A DNA stretch of 64,000 bases, from assembly GCA_013399875.1 (NCBI GenBank), contig VXAZ01007995.1, positions 129,556 to 193,555 on the forward strand, read 5' to 3'. Below the pieces are notes generated by a model. That model had not been told where the DNA came from and ran no database searches. It saw only the letters and a list, made by a program, of their open reading frames with translations. The position numbers and the translations under genes are program-made. Positions 1 to 12,300 of the stretch are shown piece by piece; position 1 is the stretch's first letter, and each line of letters begins with the position of its first letter. The DNA comes from Gymnorhina tibicen (lineage: Eukaryota > Chordata > Aves > Passeriformes > Artamidae).

Positions 1-205
1 GGGGTGTTTTTTCCTTTTTTTTTTCTTTTTTTTTTTTTTAATTTTTTGGTCTGACGCGAGGAAATGAAAGGACCGGTTTTAATGTTTTTTAAAATGAATA
101 GCTAAATTATTGTCTTCATTGGTATGGGATGGTTTTTTTGAATGAAACGGTTCCCCCCCTCCTCCCCCCTCCCCCTGCTGTAATAAATATCAACATAAAC
201 ATTTG
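1..205 (+). other. SSBP3: Probable 3' UTR end of SSBP3
   Basis: T-rich, non-coding DNA ends in an AATAAA poly(A) signal at 182-187. A GT-rich stretch at about 221-245, typical of a downstream cleavage element, follows on the + strand. The conserved vertebrate gene order puts SSBP3 (single-stranded DNA-binding protein 3, an LDB1-complex partner) immediately beyond MRPL37, in this orientation. The poly(A) signal is seen directly. The SSBP3 name is inferred from synteny only, because no SSBP3 coding exon lies in the window. Confidence 0.5.
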
Positions 206-452
206 ACTTCGGTGCTCTGCAGTTTGTTCCTGGTGTTTGCTGCCAGACCCAGGGCGGGAGTTGGGTATTTTTTTTCCAACCTTTTATCGAGGACCAAACC
301 CCAGATTTGGGGCGTGGGAGCAGAGGTGATGCAGAGCTGAGAAGGTGGCGTTTGCGGGGGGGCTGGCTGGGGCTGGAAATTCAAAATCCCAAAGGGATTT
401 GGCTGCAGTTCAGGACCTGGGTGAGGGTTAACGATGCCTGCTTGTTTCTTGG

Positions 453-454
<2 letters not shown>

Positions 455-486
<32 letters not shown>
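455..486. repeat. Poly-T run of 32
   Basis: An uninterrupted run of 32 T, flanked by GGAA on the left and AAAG on the right. No transposon body or target-site duplication is evident beside it, so it is annotated as a simple repeat. Its length may be unreliable in the assembly. Confidence 0.85.
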
Positions 487-490
<4 letters not shown>

Positions 491-1870
491 CATTTTGAAA
501 ATTTAGCCTAGAAAATGGTCAGTGTTGTCTGCACGGGGCTGAGGATGTGCTGGCCGGACCCTCGCCCTCCCCACACCCAGCCCACCAGGCTGCAGGCAGA
601 GAGGGGTGTTTTAGGGGCTAAAAAGGGATTTTTTTTTTTTGTACACTGTACCCCAGGCTTTGCTCGTTAGAGGCTGGAGGAGCTGGGATGCCAGCGTGGT
701 GATGGAGGCTGGTCTGCCCTGCAGCAGCTCCCTGGGACACGAGCTGGGTCCTGCTACCTCCCGTTGCCGGAGTCCTGCACCGCTGGGAGGTAAGAAAGAG
801 AGAGGAAGACACGAGTGTTGTTTTCAGATATGTAAGTACTGGGCTTGCAGTAGGGTCTGTGACCCCCTCCTTGGGCAAGAGCTGTGCTGGGTGGGTGTGT
901 GCACCACTGCAGGAACAAACTCAACTCCAGGAGCAACTGGGATGGAGAAACCCAGGCAACCCAACCTGGTTCCCCAATGGGCAGCATCAGAGGCTGCTGC
1001 AGCATTTGGGGAAAGACTGGGAATTTTTAGGCCTTTGGATGGGTGGTTGCAAGCGCCAGGTGCCTGAAACGCTCCCGGGAGCTGCTGTGTGAGACTTGTT
1101 CTCTACCTTTGACTAGTTGGGGCAGGACGTGGCTGGCTGTGAGCTCGCTCTCTCCCTCCTTGCAGGGATTTTCAGGCGTGGGCTGTGGGCTCGGGGGGCT
1201 GTGGGCCATCCTGGAGCCCTGCCGCTCCCAGGTGGGGAATGCTCCCACCTGGCACCGGCACCCGCAGCCACGTCACTGCTGGAATTCCAGCGGCGAGCGC
1301 CGTGTGGCTGCGGATGCTCGAGGAGCAGAAGGGCGAGGGGGCAATGCGCTGGATGGCTGCCGGGTTTGGGAACCACGGCGGTGCCTGCAGAGCCCGTCGG
1401 CGGAGGAGCAGGGTGTGTTTGCACCCTTTACTGCCTCGGCAGGTTCGCTTCCAGGGTAATGCCACAGATATCCATGTGGAGGGCCCGCAGCTGTGCCCCA
1501 GTGTGGATTTTGGTCCAGGCAATCACGTCCCCCTGCCCAGAGCAGCAGGCTCCTGCACTGCTGCCTGCTGTGTTTTTTATTGTGGGGTGTAGAAAAGTCC
1601 TTCCTGTTGGTTCTTAAGGGTTACAGGCTGGTATTATTAAATATCGCCATGAAACTGCCAAGTTCCCTCCTCAAAATGTCTCCTGAGCCCAGCCTCAAGG
1701 ATAATTGTCTCCCCCATTAGTTTTCATTAAATTAAATGCAGGAGGAGGATCTGAACAACCAGGGGCTCCAGGCTGAGCACGGTGTGTACTTGCTGGCATG
1801 ATGTGTGCAGCCTGTGGAGCTGGATTTTGTAGTGGGAGCGTTTCAAGGGAAGGGAGTGCGGAGTGGTGGA

Positions 1871-1950
1871 GAGCTCTCCTGTGGGCAGGCAGGCTCCTCT
1901 GGGTCCTGCAGAGCTCTCCCGTGAGCAGCCAGGCTCCTCTGCCTCCTCAT
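1871..1950. repeat. Two-copy 40-bp tandem duplication
   Basis: GAGCTCTCCTGTGGGCAGGC at 1871 recurs as GAGCTCTCCCGTGAGCAGCC at 1911. Both copies continue into AGGCTCCTCTG. The offset is exactly 40 bp with a few substitutions. It lies between genes and no function is apparent. Confidence 0.8.
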
Positions 1951-4158
1951 CTCGGGCTCCTGCCACCCCATTCTTGCATGTTCTGCTTCCCCGGCTGCCG
2001 TTCATGAAAAGTTAATGCCTGGCCCTGGTCCGTGCTGAGGTAACGCCATTCGCCTGCTGACGAGCCTTTATAACTTATTGATGCCAACCCAGATGTGCTT
2101 CTGTGCCCCCCTGTTGGGCTCCCCACCTCCCTCAGCTGGGCTGATTCCAGCAGGCCACACTGGAGGAACTGGGAGAGCTGAGCCACGCTCACAGTGCTGG
2201 GGAAGCGCAGCAGGACACCACGGACAGGCGGTAGGGGCTGCCTGGTTCGTGGACCACGATGGGCCAACCTGAGCATCCGTGCCAGGTGCCAAGCTGGGAG
2301 ATCCACTCTCCCCCACCTTGAGCTTCCCTCTAAGCCCTCAGAGGAGCATTCCCTGCACGAGGATCAGATGCTCCTTCCAGCGACACGTGAGTACCACTTC
2401 CCCCCGGCCTCAGGTGAGAGTGGCTGTGCCTGAGCAAAGCAGGGACATGGCCTCAGATGCTTGTGTGCGATTCCCTCACCTCCAGTGGCTTCCTGATGCC
2501 TCACACAACCCCTGAAACCTTGTTTTCCCACTCACCCATCCCACGTCTCACTGCTTCCACTGTTTTTCAAAACTCCCTTTGCTCTGCCTTCGTCCATCCC
2601 TCCCTGTGCTCGTGCTTTGTCTCAGCTCAACTTGGACACAGCAGGATTCCAGCTGCCCTCAGTCTCTCCTCTTCAACTGCCTGCCCTGACAGAGATGTCT
2701 TTGTTGAGAGGTAAAAGGAGCTGAAGGGACTCTGCCTCTTTGACAGACCATCCCCACAAATTCCCACATCTACTAGAAGCACATGAGGTGTTTCACCTCT
2801 ACACAACCCCTCCCCACCACAGCTGCTCTTCCACCAGGCTTCCTCAGGGAAATTCTCTCCTCAGGAATGCTAACGGGCAGCTGGCTGCCCTACAGGGCTT
2901 CCTCCCTAGGACGGGTAATGACCCGAAGCTGGAAGAGCGAGGGGATGTCAAGCAGGGTCCGTGTGACACAGCAGGGAGCCAACAGCCCGAGAAAGAAACA
3001 CCCACTGCGTGTGACAGGCTCCACAGAGCACAGCTCTGTTAAAATGTATTCCCAAACACCTGGGTGCAAATCACAGACCTGAGCAGATTTACTCCGATGA
3101 GCTGAATTAGGCATCCCTGGAGCGGGCAGGATTAAGATGAGGCAGAGCAATGCAACACTTACGAGGTTATTTCTCCTTCAAGCACTTCCCCTAACTACGG
3201 AGGGATTTGTTAATTTAGCTTGCAGCCACTGCATCCCAATTTACAGGGTGCAATTGTTGATCTCAAATGTGACTGGAGAATGTTCCTGAAACCCGCGGAG
3301 TGGAGCTGCCTGATGGACTGGGGCTGGAACACACAACTGGGGTGTTCATCCAGATGGCCAGAGATCACAAAGCACAGACCAGCCTCTGACACAAGACACT
3401 CAAGTGAGATGAATTTCTTGGAAATGTGCTCTTCCACACCTTAAAATAGCGCAGGCTGTCCTCTTCCTTCCCATGTGCTGGAGGGTATCAGAACTGCAAA
3501 ACATTCTACATTTGGCTGCAGCTAATTTAGCTTTCATTTTACAAAACCCACACTAATCCCCCCATGTTAAAAAGAATACGCTTCCTGCTCAGTTAACTCT
3601 GTGTGGCAGGAAGAAATTCTTCCTTTGTATTTTTAGCAGCAAATACCAGCTACAGGCACCAAAGTTTCCCGCTACATTCTACACCACTTTCCCCAAATGC
3701 ACAGGTCTCTTCATCCAGGATTGGGGGATAAAAGGACTGCGGTTCTACAGATCCAACAAAGCAATCCCTCCGATTAAGTGCTTTGGGAACTAAGCACAGG
3801 GCAGCACGACGCATCCCACAGCAGCCAGGAGTAAAACAAAGTCAAAGCCAGGCAGAATGAAAAAGGCTTGTGGCTCAGGCTTTCCCCTTGAAGCTTTGTA
3901 AGTCTCTTCTGCATTCAGAGGGACTCAAAGCAACCTCGGGAATAGGTTTGAGTCTGGCTCTGTGCAGATGCACACTGAGAGCAGAGCCTGCGCAGAGGAA
4001 TAATGACTGGCTTATGTTCTTCCCAGGCAATGGAGGAAGAGTGTAGGAGGGTGCATCTGATGACTTCTCTAACCCAAATCCAGAGGTGAGCCCCTAAAAT
4101 GAAAGAGTTTCTTCATGCACTAGTTTAAAAAAAATTTTTACTTTCAGTAACAATATAA

Positions 4159-4164
4159 TTTATT
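4159..4164 (-). terminator. MRPL37: MRPL37 poly(A) signal
   Basis: TTTATT on the + strand reads AATAAA on the - strand, about 100 bp beyond the MRPL37 stop codon (4265-4267). This implies a short 3' UTR with cleavage near 4140. The hexamer is seen; its use is inferred. Confidence 0.65.
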
Positions 4165-4264
4165 TTTTAAAGTAAATTAATCCACCTTTCTTTAATTATA
4201 CGATGGTTCTGGCAAAGAGAAGCAGCAGGTACAGTTGGTGAAGTATTTTCATTTGAGCTGAATT

Positions 4265-7200
4265 TCACACAGTTCCATGCAGATACAGTGCCAGAAACTT
4301 CTTGAATGTGTCTGGCTGAAAGCCAGAAATTCCAGCGGGCTTCTGCAGAGAAAAAGACACGGATGCTCAGTTTGCAGTGAAGTGATTAATGTAGACAAAC
4401 AACGGCTTTAAACATGCTTGAATAAGACTTTCAGGCATGGCAGCTTCCAAATTGTGCTCTCCCTCCCCAGAAGGGTTTGCGTGGGGGTACTTCCACTGGT
4501 GTCAGTCTCAGAGGGCAGCACCCCTTTGCCCATCAGTGAGATGCCCTCCCAGTATAACCAGTACTGGCAGCCCTGTGCTCCGTTTACTCCCCAGCGAGGC
4601 TGACGGTCGCACGTGAGCGCTCCCTTCATCAGAGCTGGTTTTAAACAAGCACATTATGAGGTGGTGGATTACAGCTGAGGATATCTGTGTGTAGGAGTTC
4701 ACGTTCACCTTGGCATGTGGCACATCAGCACTACAAATACTCAGGAGCTGGTCCCCTCAGAAACATCCTCAGGTAAAAATGAGGCAAATGCCCACTTCAG
4801 GTCCCTCCAGCTGGTTTAAAACCTGCTGCAGCTCTGTGCCAGCTCCCAGACCCCCAGCTGACATGAAAGGGCAGCATTTCCATGACCATTTCCCAAGTTT
4901 TCCTTACCGTAACAACTCTCTTCTTGACTTCTGGGACACACTGGGCTTTCTCATACAGGTTCCGATCAGAGTCAATCCAGACCAGATTTTTCACACCATC
5001 ATTAGAGACAAGGTCTGTTGTATTCAACTGGAACACCATGAACTGGAAGAGCTGGCCATCTGTGCCAACACTTTGCACCACTACTGGCTGCTCCAAAACC
5101 TTGGGATCATTCTAGGAAAAGAAAGGGCATGTGGGGGAGAATGTTTTAAAAGCTAGTTACAACAGAAATTGTGTAAGTATTTGCTGATTCTGCATCTCTG
5201 GGTTGGTTTAAAGCCAGGATTTTAATAAATATATTGTTACCTTGCCCAGAAAATTACTCTAGTCAAACAAGTTTTGAATGTAGATGTTGTATTTTAATTA
5301 AAATCCCTCCTTCAGCCAGCAATGAAGTGTCAATTTACATACTGAGCTGTGGGATGGGTTAGAGTTTTACAGCTGAACCTACCCCCTGGTTCCTGCCCAT
5401 ACCACCCCGGTGTGTGTTACATCACAAACACGCTCGTTGCTGAGCGGTGGATTTCTGGATTTCTGAAGGCTGGGTTTTGACCTCTGGACTGGGAAGCTTG
5501 GATGTGACAACTGCTGCAAGGGGCTTTCAGGCCTCTCTCCACTGCTGCAGCACTAGAGGAAGAAAAGAGGCCCAGCACAGCCTCCCATACTGTACCCCAT
5601 GGAGTGCCTTGGCCTTGGCCAGCGCGTTGCCAAAAGCAAACATCAGCATTTTAGCACGGAGCTGTTCTGGTCTGAACCTGTTGGTGCGAACGTTGGCCGA
5701 CTCCAGGAAGAACAGGGTGTGAGGATGAGAGTAGGGATAACCATCTCCGAAACCTAAAGGGCACATAATCATGTCAGAAACCGCTCAGGAAGACACTACG
5801 CAGCCAAGGTTTTCTCCCATTATCTTCAGGAACTGCTCGAGTAGTTTGCTGTGGTTTAAGTTCTTCTCAGTTCTGCTTAGGTAACAGTTAACTCACCGCA
5901 GGTCTGGAGCACTTGCACTGCAAACCTGTGCCCATTCCTCTGTCCCTTCATTCCCACACACTCCCTACTCTCAGCTGCCCCCCAGAAGGATGAGGACTCC
6001 AGGTTAACCCAAACACAGAATGTTAATTATCATCAACACTGACCTGTATCATTGAGCTCTTTGTACACATTCACCTCCTGAAGATCGATTGTAGGCGCAA
6101 TGGGATAGAAGGTCTCCAGAACATGTTCTCTGGTGGCCAGTACCTCCTCCTTGGAGGCTACTGGTGGTATTGGGGTCATGGAGTTCATGAGTATTCCACT
6201 CAGGCCACGGACCTGAAGGAGGATGGATTCTGGAGAGGGAAATTAGGCTACAGTCAAACACCGGTGAAATAACATTAGGGAAAGATGTACATACATTTGC
6301 TTTTGCAAGTCTATTCTGCAAGGCTCGCTCTCGCCCCCTCACCTCCAAACCCATCTTAAATAGTAGCTCAGCTGTAGGTTCTTTTTCTAAAATGCCAATG
6401 TTAATTGCTAGGGTTAAGTTCTTAATTAAACATCCTTAGAAAAACAACAGCACTGGTTTAGGACAAAAGAAAATAAACAATCAGGCCTAAGACACTGGTT
6501 CCCTTCTCCCATCATCTTGTCAATATTGATTAACACCAAATAATCTCCTCAGGGACAGCATCCTGCCATCATCCAAGGCTGCCCATGCCAACAGCACTCT
6601 TTAAACCAGAAAGAATTACCTGGTTCCAGAAATTGTTTAATTTCTCCAATCCTCAGCTTTAAAGCCAGGAGCTTTGCTACCCCTCTTTATCTTAAGAGAG
6701 CTAAACACTTCCACCACAGCAACTGACCTCTTTCCCATGTCGCTGCTATCCTGCAGTTTCTAGCCAACATCCTTTTACTCAGAGAAGGATACTTCCCAGA
6801 CATTAACCGGCATATATGTATCAGGTTTTCAAACAGCACTGGGCTGTAAAACGAGAAAAGAAACAGTTACATAAAAATGAGATCATAATAGCAGGCAGAT
6901 GCTTCTGGGTCACAACTGCCGCAAAATTACTGTATGTAAAACACATAATGGCATAACACTCCCAAACAGTTAACAGAGATTGCAGATTGGTATCACACAC
7001 ACCAGTCCTGTTTTAAGTTGGCAGAGGTAATGCTTACAATTATTTTAAAAACTGATATTCTACATCAGCTAGAAGTAGATCTTGAGTTGAAACAGAGACA
7101 CTGGCCTGAAAGAAGCTTTGCTCTAGCGTAGTATTTATGTCAGTGCTACTGTCAATATTCAGAATTGGGTTTTATTTATTGCTTTGGTTATTGGTTTTTT

Positions 7201-8104
7201 TTGTTTGACAATCTGACGCAAAGGATCTTGCACAGCAGACCCTCCTTCCACGGTAGACCTGTGTATGAATTTTCTTTGTAGCATTAAAAGCCTCCCCTGC
7301 AGCTGAGGACTCACCAATATTGCTCCCTCCTGGGAGCAACCTCTGGCGTGTCCCAGAGCCGCGCGTGGGACACCGCGTGTTTCGCCCTCTCCTCGAGCTC
7401 CTGGAGCCCGTGTGCCGGGTTATCCATAATGCCCTGCACGGCTGGGGGCAAACCTTCCACCAGCTTCGTCTTGGTGAGCCACTGCGCCTGCCGCACTCCT
7501 GGAAACGAAACCCGAGGCGATCTATCACAGCTGACAGAGGCGATCCTCAAGGCCCCCCTTCCACCCAAGCCGTTCTATATGTTACCGAGGCTGCCTGGCA
7601 GCTCGTGGGGATGGGCAGGCTCTTCACAGCCCGTGTTTTATACTCTGTGCGAGGAGAACCCTTGGCAGGCGGAGAAGGGCGAGTGCTTGGGAAGGGGCAG
7701 CGCTGGGGACAGCGCGGGGAGTGTGGTACCTTCCAGCATGCGGACACCCTGATGGCAGATGTAGCACCCGCGCTCCTTGTACAGCGGCATCTCCTCGTAG
7801 CGCGGCCCCGGCGAGTGCCAGGGGTCGNCCCCCCGGCCGACCGCCGGGGGCCGCCCCAGCCGCGGTCCCAGGGCGGGAAGCGCGGCCGGGCCAGGCCGGG
7901 CATGTAGTGCAGCCGTCCCGCGTACGTGATGGTGTCCAGCTCCACCTGCTCCCGCACCGGCCGCCGCTCCACCATCTCCGCCAGCACCTCCGGCGGCGGC
8001 CCGCGCACGGTCCAGGGCGTGCGCGGCAGCGGCGCGCGGTGGCGGGGCCGCCCCNGGCGGCCAATGGCGGGCAGGCGCGCCCCGCGGTAAGGGAGGGTCG
8101 ACAA
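4265..8104 (-). CDS. MRPL37: 39S mitochondrial ribosomal protein L37, seven coding exons
   Basis: A structural protein of the large subunit of the mitochondrial ribosome. Exons in transcript order: 8104(?)-7730, 7498-7315, 6843-6728, 6229-6044, 5753-5596, 5111-4908 and 4342-4265 (stop TGA 4265-4267). All introns are GT-AG and the phases agree. Exons 2-7 encode 308 residues, and the whole is close to the family length (about 420). Family signatures include [11 protein letters not shown] (exon 1), [12 protein letters not shown] (exon 2), LETFYPIAP (exon 4), [16 protein letters not shown] (exon 5), [13 protein letters not shown] and FQLNTTDL (exon 6), and [11 protein letters not shown] near the C-terminus. 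Exon 1 is damaged by ambiguous bases at 7828 and 8055. The frame before 7828 (WDRG side) does not match the frame needed for [14 protein letters not shown] and the donor at 7730. No ATG lies in frame at the expected N-terminus; 8104 is only where the open frame begins, at a TTG. Identity is sure, the 5' boundary is not. Confidence 0.95.
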
Positions 8105-8480
8105 ATTGCCTGGCGGGTTAGGGCAGGTGCTGGGTTGGTGAGTGGGGAGGTGGGTGGGGAGAGGCGCCTCCTCGCCTGTGGGGCCGGGGGCACTTGAGAG
8201 ACTGTCCCTGGGTGGGAGCCGGCGGGGCCAGCACTCGTGTCCCCGGGCCGGCGTGTCCGAGCTCCCGGGCGCGCACAGTAAGTGCTCGAAACTCTGTAAA
8301 TCTGCGCAGCCCCAAGCCCGGGCGTCTCGGACTCACCCGCGGCCACTTAGGGTTACCCCCCGTTCATAGTCCGTGGGTGCTCCGGGCCCCCGGACAGAGC
8401 GGGCGAGGTGGGAAGCCGGACCAGTCGCCTTTGGTTCTCTCTTCCGTTCCCCACCCCCGCTCCTTAAAATAAGTGTGTTT
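7750..8480. promoter_or_regulatory. GC-rich divergent promoter region, MRPL37/CYB5RL
   Basis: A strongly GC- and CpG-rich block covers MRPL37 exon 1 and the DNA just upstream. A CCAAT box followed by GGCGGG lies near 8060-8068. MRPL37 leaves to the left and CYB5RL to the right, so it probably serves both genes. CACA|GTAAGTG at 8274-8284 is a possible donor ending a non-coding first exon of CYB5RL, whose next exon starts at 9340. Promoter use and that first exon are inferred. Confidence 0.6.
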
Positions 8481-9342
8481 CTGTTACAGGGGTGAAGGTT
8501 AGTTAATTAATTGACCTTGACAGTGAAACTGCTGGAAGCGCTAAATGTTCCCTTCCTCCGCTTCGTCACCTGTGGCTTCATAATTTCCTGTGGACCGCTT
8601 TGTGTTCAAGGGATGCGGAGAAGTGCGTTGTGAACAGCCTTAACTCAGCCGACGTGTAAAAACAGCAGGGTCCCCGCGAGGTCTGCAGCGAGGTTTTTAC
8701 CTGAGGAGCGTTCAGTGGGTGCAGCTCATTCGGAAGCAACGGGAGCAAGGCACGAAATCCTGTGCTTCTTGGCCTCCGCTACCTGTCTGCGTTTAAAGCC
8801 ACATTCAGTGCCCATAGCCAGAGTGGTTTGTTTGCCTCAGGCTCTGCCCTGTTTGCCTCAAGTCTCGTGGCTCTAAACGCTGCTTTCAGCTCGCTGCCCT
8901 CCCCTGTTCCAAAGCTGCACTAAACTCAGGCCACATCTGGTGGCTGGGTTCGTCACCCTTTCTCCTGGACCGAGCAGCAGATTTTTAAGATGTTTCTCCT
9001 CCGGGTGAGCAAGCTGCTCTTTTGTAGGAGATCACCACGGCAGAACGAGCAGGATTAAAGGGTGTAGCTTTGGCTGGGGAGGAGGGCCTGAGGCTGGGCT
9101 AAGGCCCTGCTCTGGGCTGGTGGCTGCGAGCTCTGGCATTTCTGCACCAGGCACTGAGCACTCGAGCGAAAATGGGGTGTTGCGGACACACATCAGCTCC
9201 AGGTTTTCAGTTTGATACACGTGTGAGATCTCAAGAGAGATTTTCTCAGTTCTTCTCCAAAAACACCTTCCAAAGACAGCTGATGAGCACGCGCCGCTTC
9301 TCATCGTGCTGGGTTTGATGCGGGGCTTGTGTTTTGCAGGCA

Positions 9343-12300
9343 ATGAGTGGCAACGAGCAGGACTGGCTGGCTCTGAGGCCCCAGGAACCTTCTCCATCCC
9401 AGTGCTGCGGCAGCGGCTGCAAGCCCTGCATCTACGATGTGTACGAGAAGGAGCTTGCACAGTGGGAGAGAGCCAAAGCAATGCAGGACAAAAGCCTTCT
9501 CATGGGAAAGAAGGAGCAGGTCGATTTATCCTCCTTGCATCCCGGAGCCTGTGCTTGGATCGTACTTGTTCGGGTGTGGGGTTGTGGTGGTGTGTGAGGG
9601 ATGCAGGGATAAATTCAAGTGGTGCCTTAAGAGATGGCTGTAAATGCAATTCCCCAAACTCAGCCTTCACCCTCCCCCTTGGCCACTCTTTCCCTGCTGT
9701 AATGTGATTTTCCAAGTGTAGAGTTCTCCCTGGTGTCACATTACAGCCCTGGCTCTGCAGCTTCTCCTCTCCGAGTTTCCTCGGAGAAGCTTTGTTTTCT
9801 TCACCTTTCTCATCTTTTCCTGATTCTTAGACTCGTATTTTGATGCTGAAAAAAAAGCTGCGTTGTGTGTGGTGGAGCAGTTGTCTTCAGAGTGTAATTT
9901 TCAAGCCTGTCAGTGCCCTTTTACATAAGATTACTATGCTGGGTCAAGCAAAAAAGATCAGCTGAGACAAGTGACAATATTTTCTGTTCACTGTGGCCAT
10001 CAGCATGTTGCAAAGTTGCCCCCAAAGCAGCGCGTGGCTCTTTTAGCGGAATTATTTCTGTTTGTTTCCAGACATGAGGAAATGATTGCAGTGAGTCATA
10101 ATAGGATGACCTTGCTGTAAGGTGTAAAAAAAATGTAATTTAAAAAGGTGGTGGTGGGGAGAAATGCAAGATCCCAAAGTGCACGCTGCAGAACATGATA
10201 ATGAATCAGCAGAGAGCTGGAATTTGCACCGGGCCTCGGTGTTTAATACACGTCCTGAGTATCTCTGGCACTAAATTAGCACACACGTTTGCTTCCAGAG
10301 AAAAAATGAAATCATAAAAGACACCATCTAACCAAGTAATTATTTATTGTTGTTCTTGCAGAGCAATAATTCAGAGCTGAATCCAGATACATTCACTGCA
10401 TTCAGCGTGAGCTCGGTGGAGCAGCTGACAGAGGACACCTACCAGTACAAATTTGAATTACCGGGAAATAGCAGCCTGCGATTGAGTTTAGGACAACATA
10501 TCGTGTTAAGGTATTGTTCCCTGTGCTAGTTAAACAGTCTGCATTATGTAACCTAACACGTAGGGTTTTGTCAATAGACAAAGGCTTCGTAGCAGGCAAA
10601 TCATGATTTCTGTACCTCCACAATGACACAGATGAAAGAGCTCGTGAGCTCGCTGCCTCTGCTAATTCTATGGTAAAAGCTGTAGTTTTGTTCAGCATTA
10701 TCCCTGTGTTGGTGGGTCAGAAAGAACTAGGTGTGATTAAGAAAATCCATTTGCAGAAAGAAAGACTTAAAGAGTAGATGTTACAACAGATTATTTACTC
10801 CAGCGTGTTGGAATGAAGAGTATGAGCTGCACTTGCCCCAGAGCTCAGTATTTTAGGCCCTATATCTTGGGGTAACTCAGCACCCCAGTACCCAGGCACT
10901 GCCTGACTGATTTCTAGCAAAACAACCCTCCTATGTAGTTTGTCGCCTGCCAGAAAGGGGCCACTTGGGGAAAGTTTCTGTCTCTCAGCCATCTGTGGTG
11001 ATCATTGCCAGACAGAGAAAGTCCTGTTAGGATGCCATTGATGGGCATCTGGTGACGTCCCTGGTACGTTCAGGGCCGGTGTGTGCAGCTGGCTCTGCTG
11101 ACAGCACAGGCTCCTCCCTCCAGCCCTGGCTCATCGCACAGCTCAGAAAAAGGTTTGGTCACTTCAATCAATTCCAGTGGTCAGTAGCAAAGAGCAGGGT
11201 GGATAATTCCATGGAAAGGGAAGACTTACAGGAAAATGCAGTCTATATTGACAAGGCCCGAGGTCAAGGCTGCGCCTTGGCTTTTGTTATTTGATTACCA
11301 GATGCTGACTGGATGCAGAAAGTGACCCCAGCTCAAAAGGAACAGCAAACTTAAGTGTTTTCTCTCCCCTTTGCCACTCTTTTGTGTTTTCACAAAATCC
11401 CTTTCAGGGGTGTGTCCAGGAGCTGGATGTGGTACAGCTGAGGCCACTACCGGGAAAACAAAAGGTGCTGTTAGCCATTATGTTCTCCCTGGATTTCTGC
11501 CTCTGGAAGGGGAATGTTTTACACCTGTGCACAGGCTCGGCCACTGCAAAGAGGACCTGCTGCCTGCCCAGTCTTCCCAGAGAGCTGCAGGAGTTTGGTA
11601 ATCCCCACTGACCCAAGTCATAAGGGGTTCCTGTTTCTCTTCTCAGAGGAGTGGTGAATGGTTTGGAGGTCCAGAGAGCCTATACTCCAATTAGCCCCGG
11701 GAATGCAGAAGGTTACTTTGAAGTTCTAATTAAAGTAAGTAAGCCTGGACAATATGGATTCAGTATAAGGTGTTTTCTTTAGGAACCAAGCATGCTGTCA
11801 ATGCTTCAAGTGAGACTCTCTCAAATCCCTCATGGACTGTTTCTGTGTTGTTTTGAAGCAGTTGTGCTTTGCTGATAAAAACTGCAGTTTTCCCCACAAA
11901 ACTGAAAGCAGAAGAAGTTGACACACAAACAAGTGCATTGCAGCAGAAGCCCTTGAAGCACTTGGGAGAGCCCCTCGAGTGGAAAGAGGTGTCCATTCCA
12001 CTTCCCTCCTTTCATTTGGCTTTTTCAGGCTGTCTTTGAAATCGCACCCCGTTGTCAGCCCAGCTGAACCACTGATTTTGGGACGTGTTTGCCCTTATCT
12101 CCCCGCTGTGTTTATGAAGAGCACCCCTCTGTCAGTGGGCAGCTGTTCCTGGTGTGCAGACAGGGCTCTGGAGCAGCAGTCTGAGAGGGACTCTGCCCAC
12201 GGGGCAGAGAGGTGTCCCATGGGCACGGGCTGCATCTGTTGGGGTGGACAGAGTGGCAGAGCCCATTTTGGACGAGCGACCTCGCCTTTCTGGAGACAAC

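Larger units (their letters stand above)
206..4140. other. Intergenic, SSBP3 to MRPL37
   Basis: No exon with a recognisable product, RNA gene or transposon was seen on either strand. The open frames present are short, overlap each other in several frames and resemble no family I know. The stretch holds a long poly-T run (455-486) and a small tandem duplication (1871-1950). Two genes end into it, SSBP3 from the left and MRPL37 from the right. Confidence 0.6.

Noticed and set aside
455..486. Poly-T run as the tail of a processed pseudogene on the - strand
   Set aside because: No cDNA-like body or target-site duplication is visible next to it, so it was kept only as a simple repeat.
7624..8346. 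240-codon open frame over MRPL37 exon 1
   Set aside because: It is a GC-driven shadow frame across the exon and promoter; the real exon uses another register on each side of the ambiguous base.
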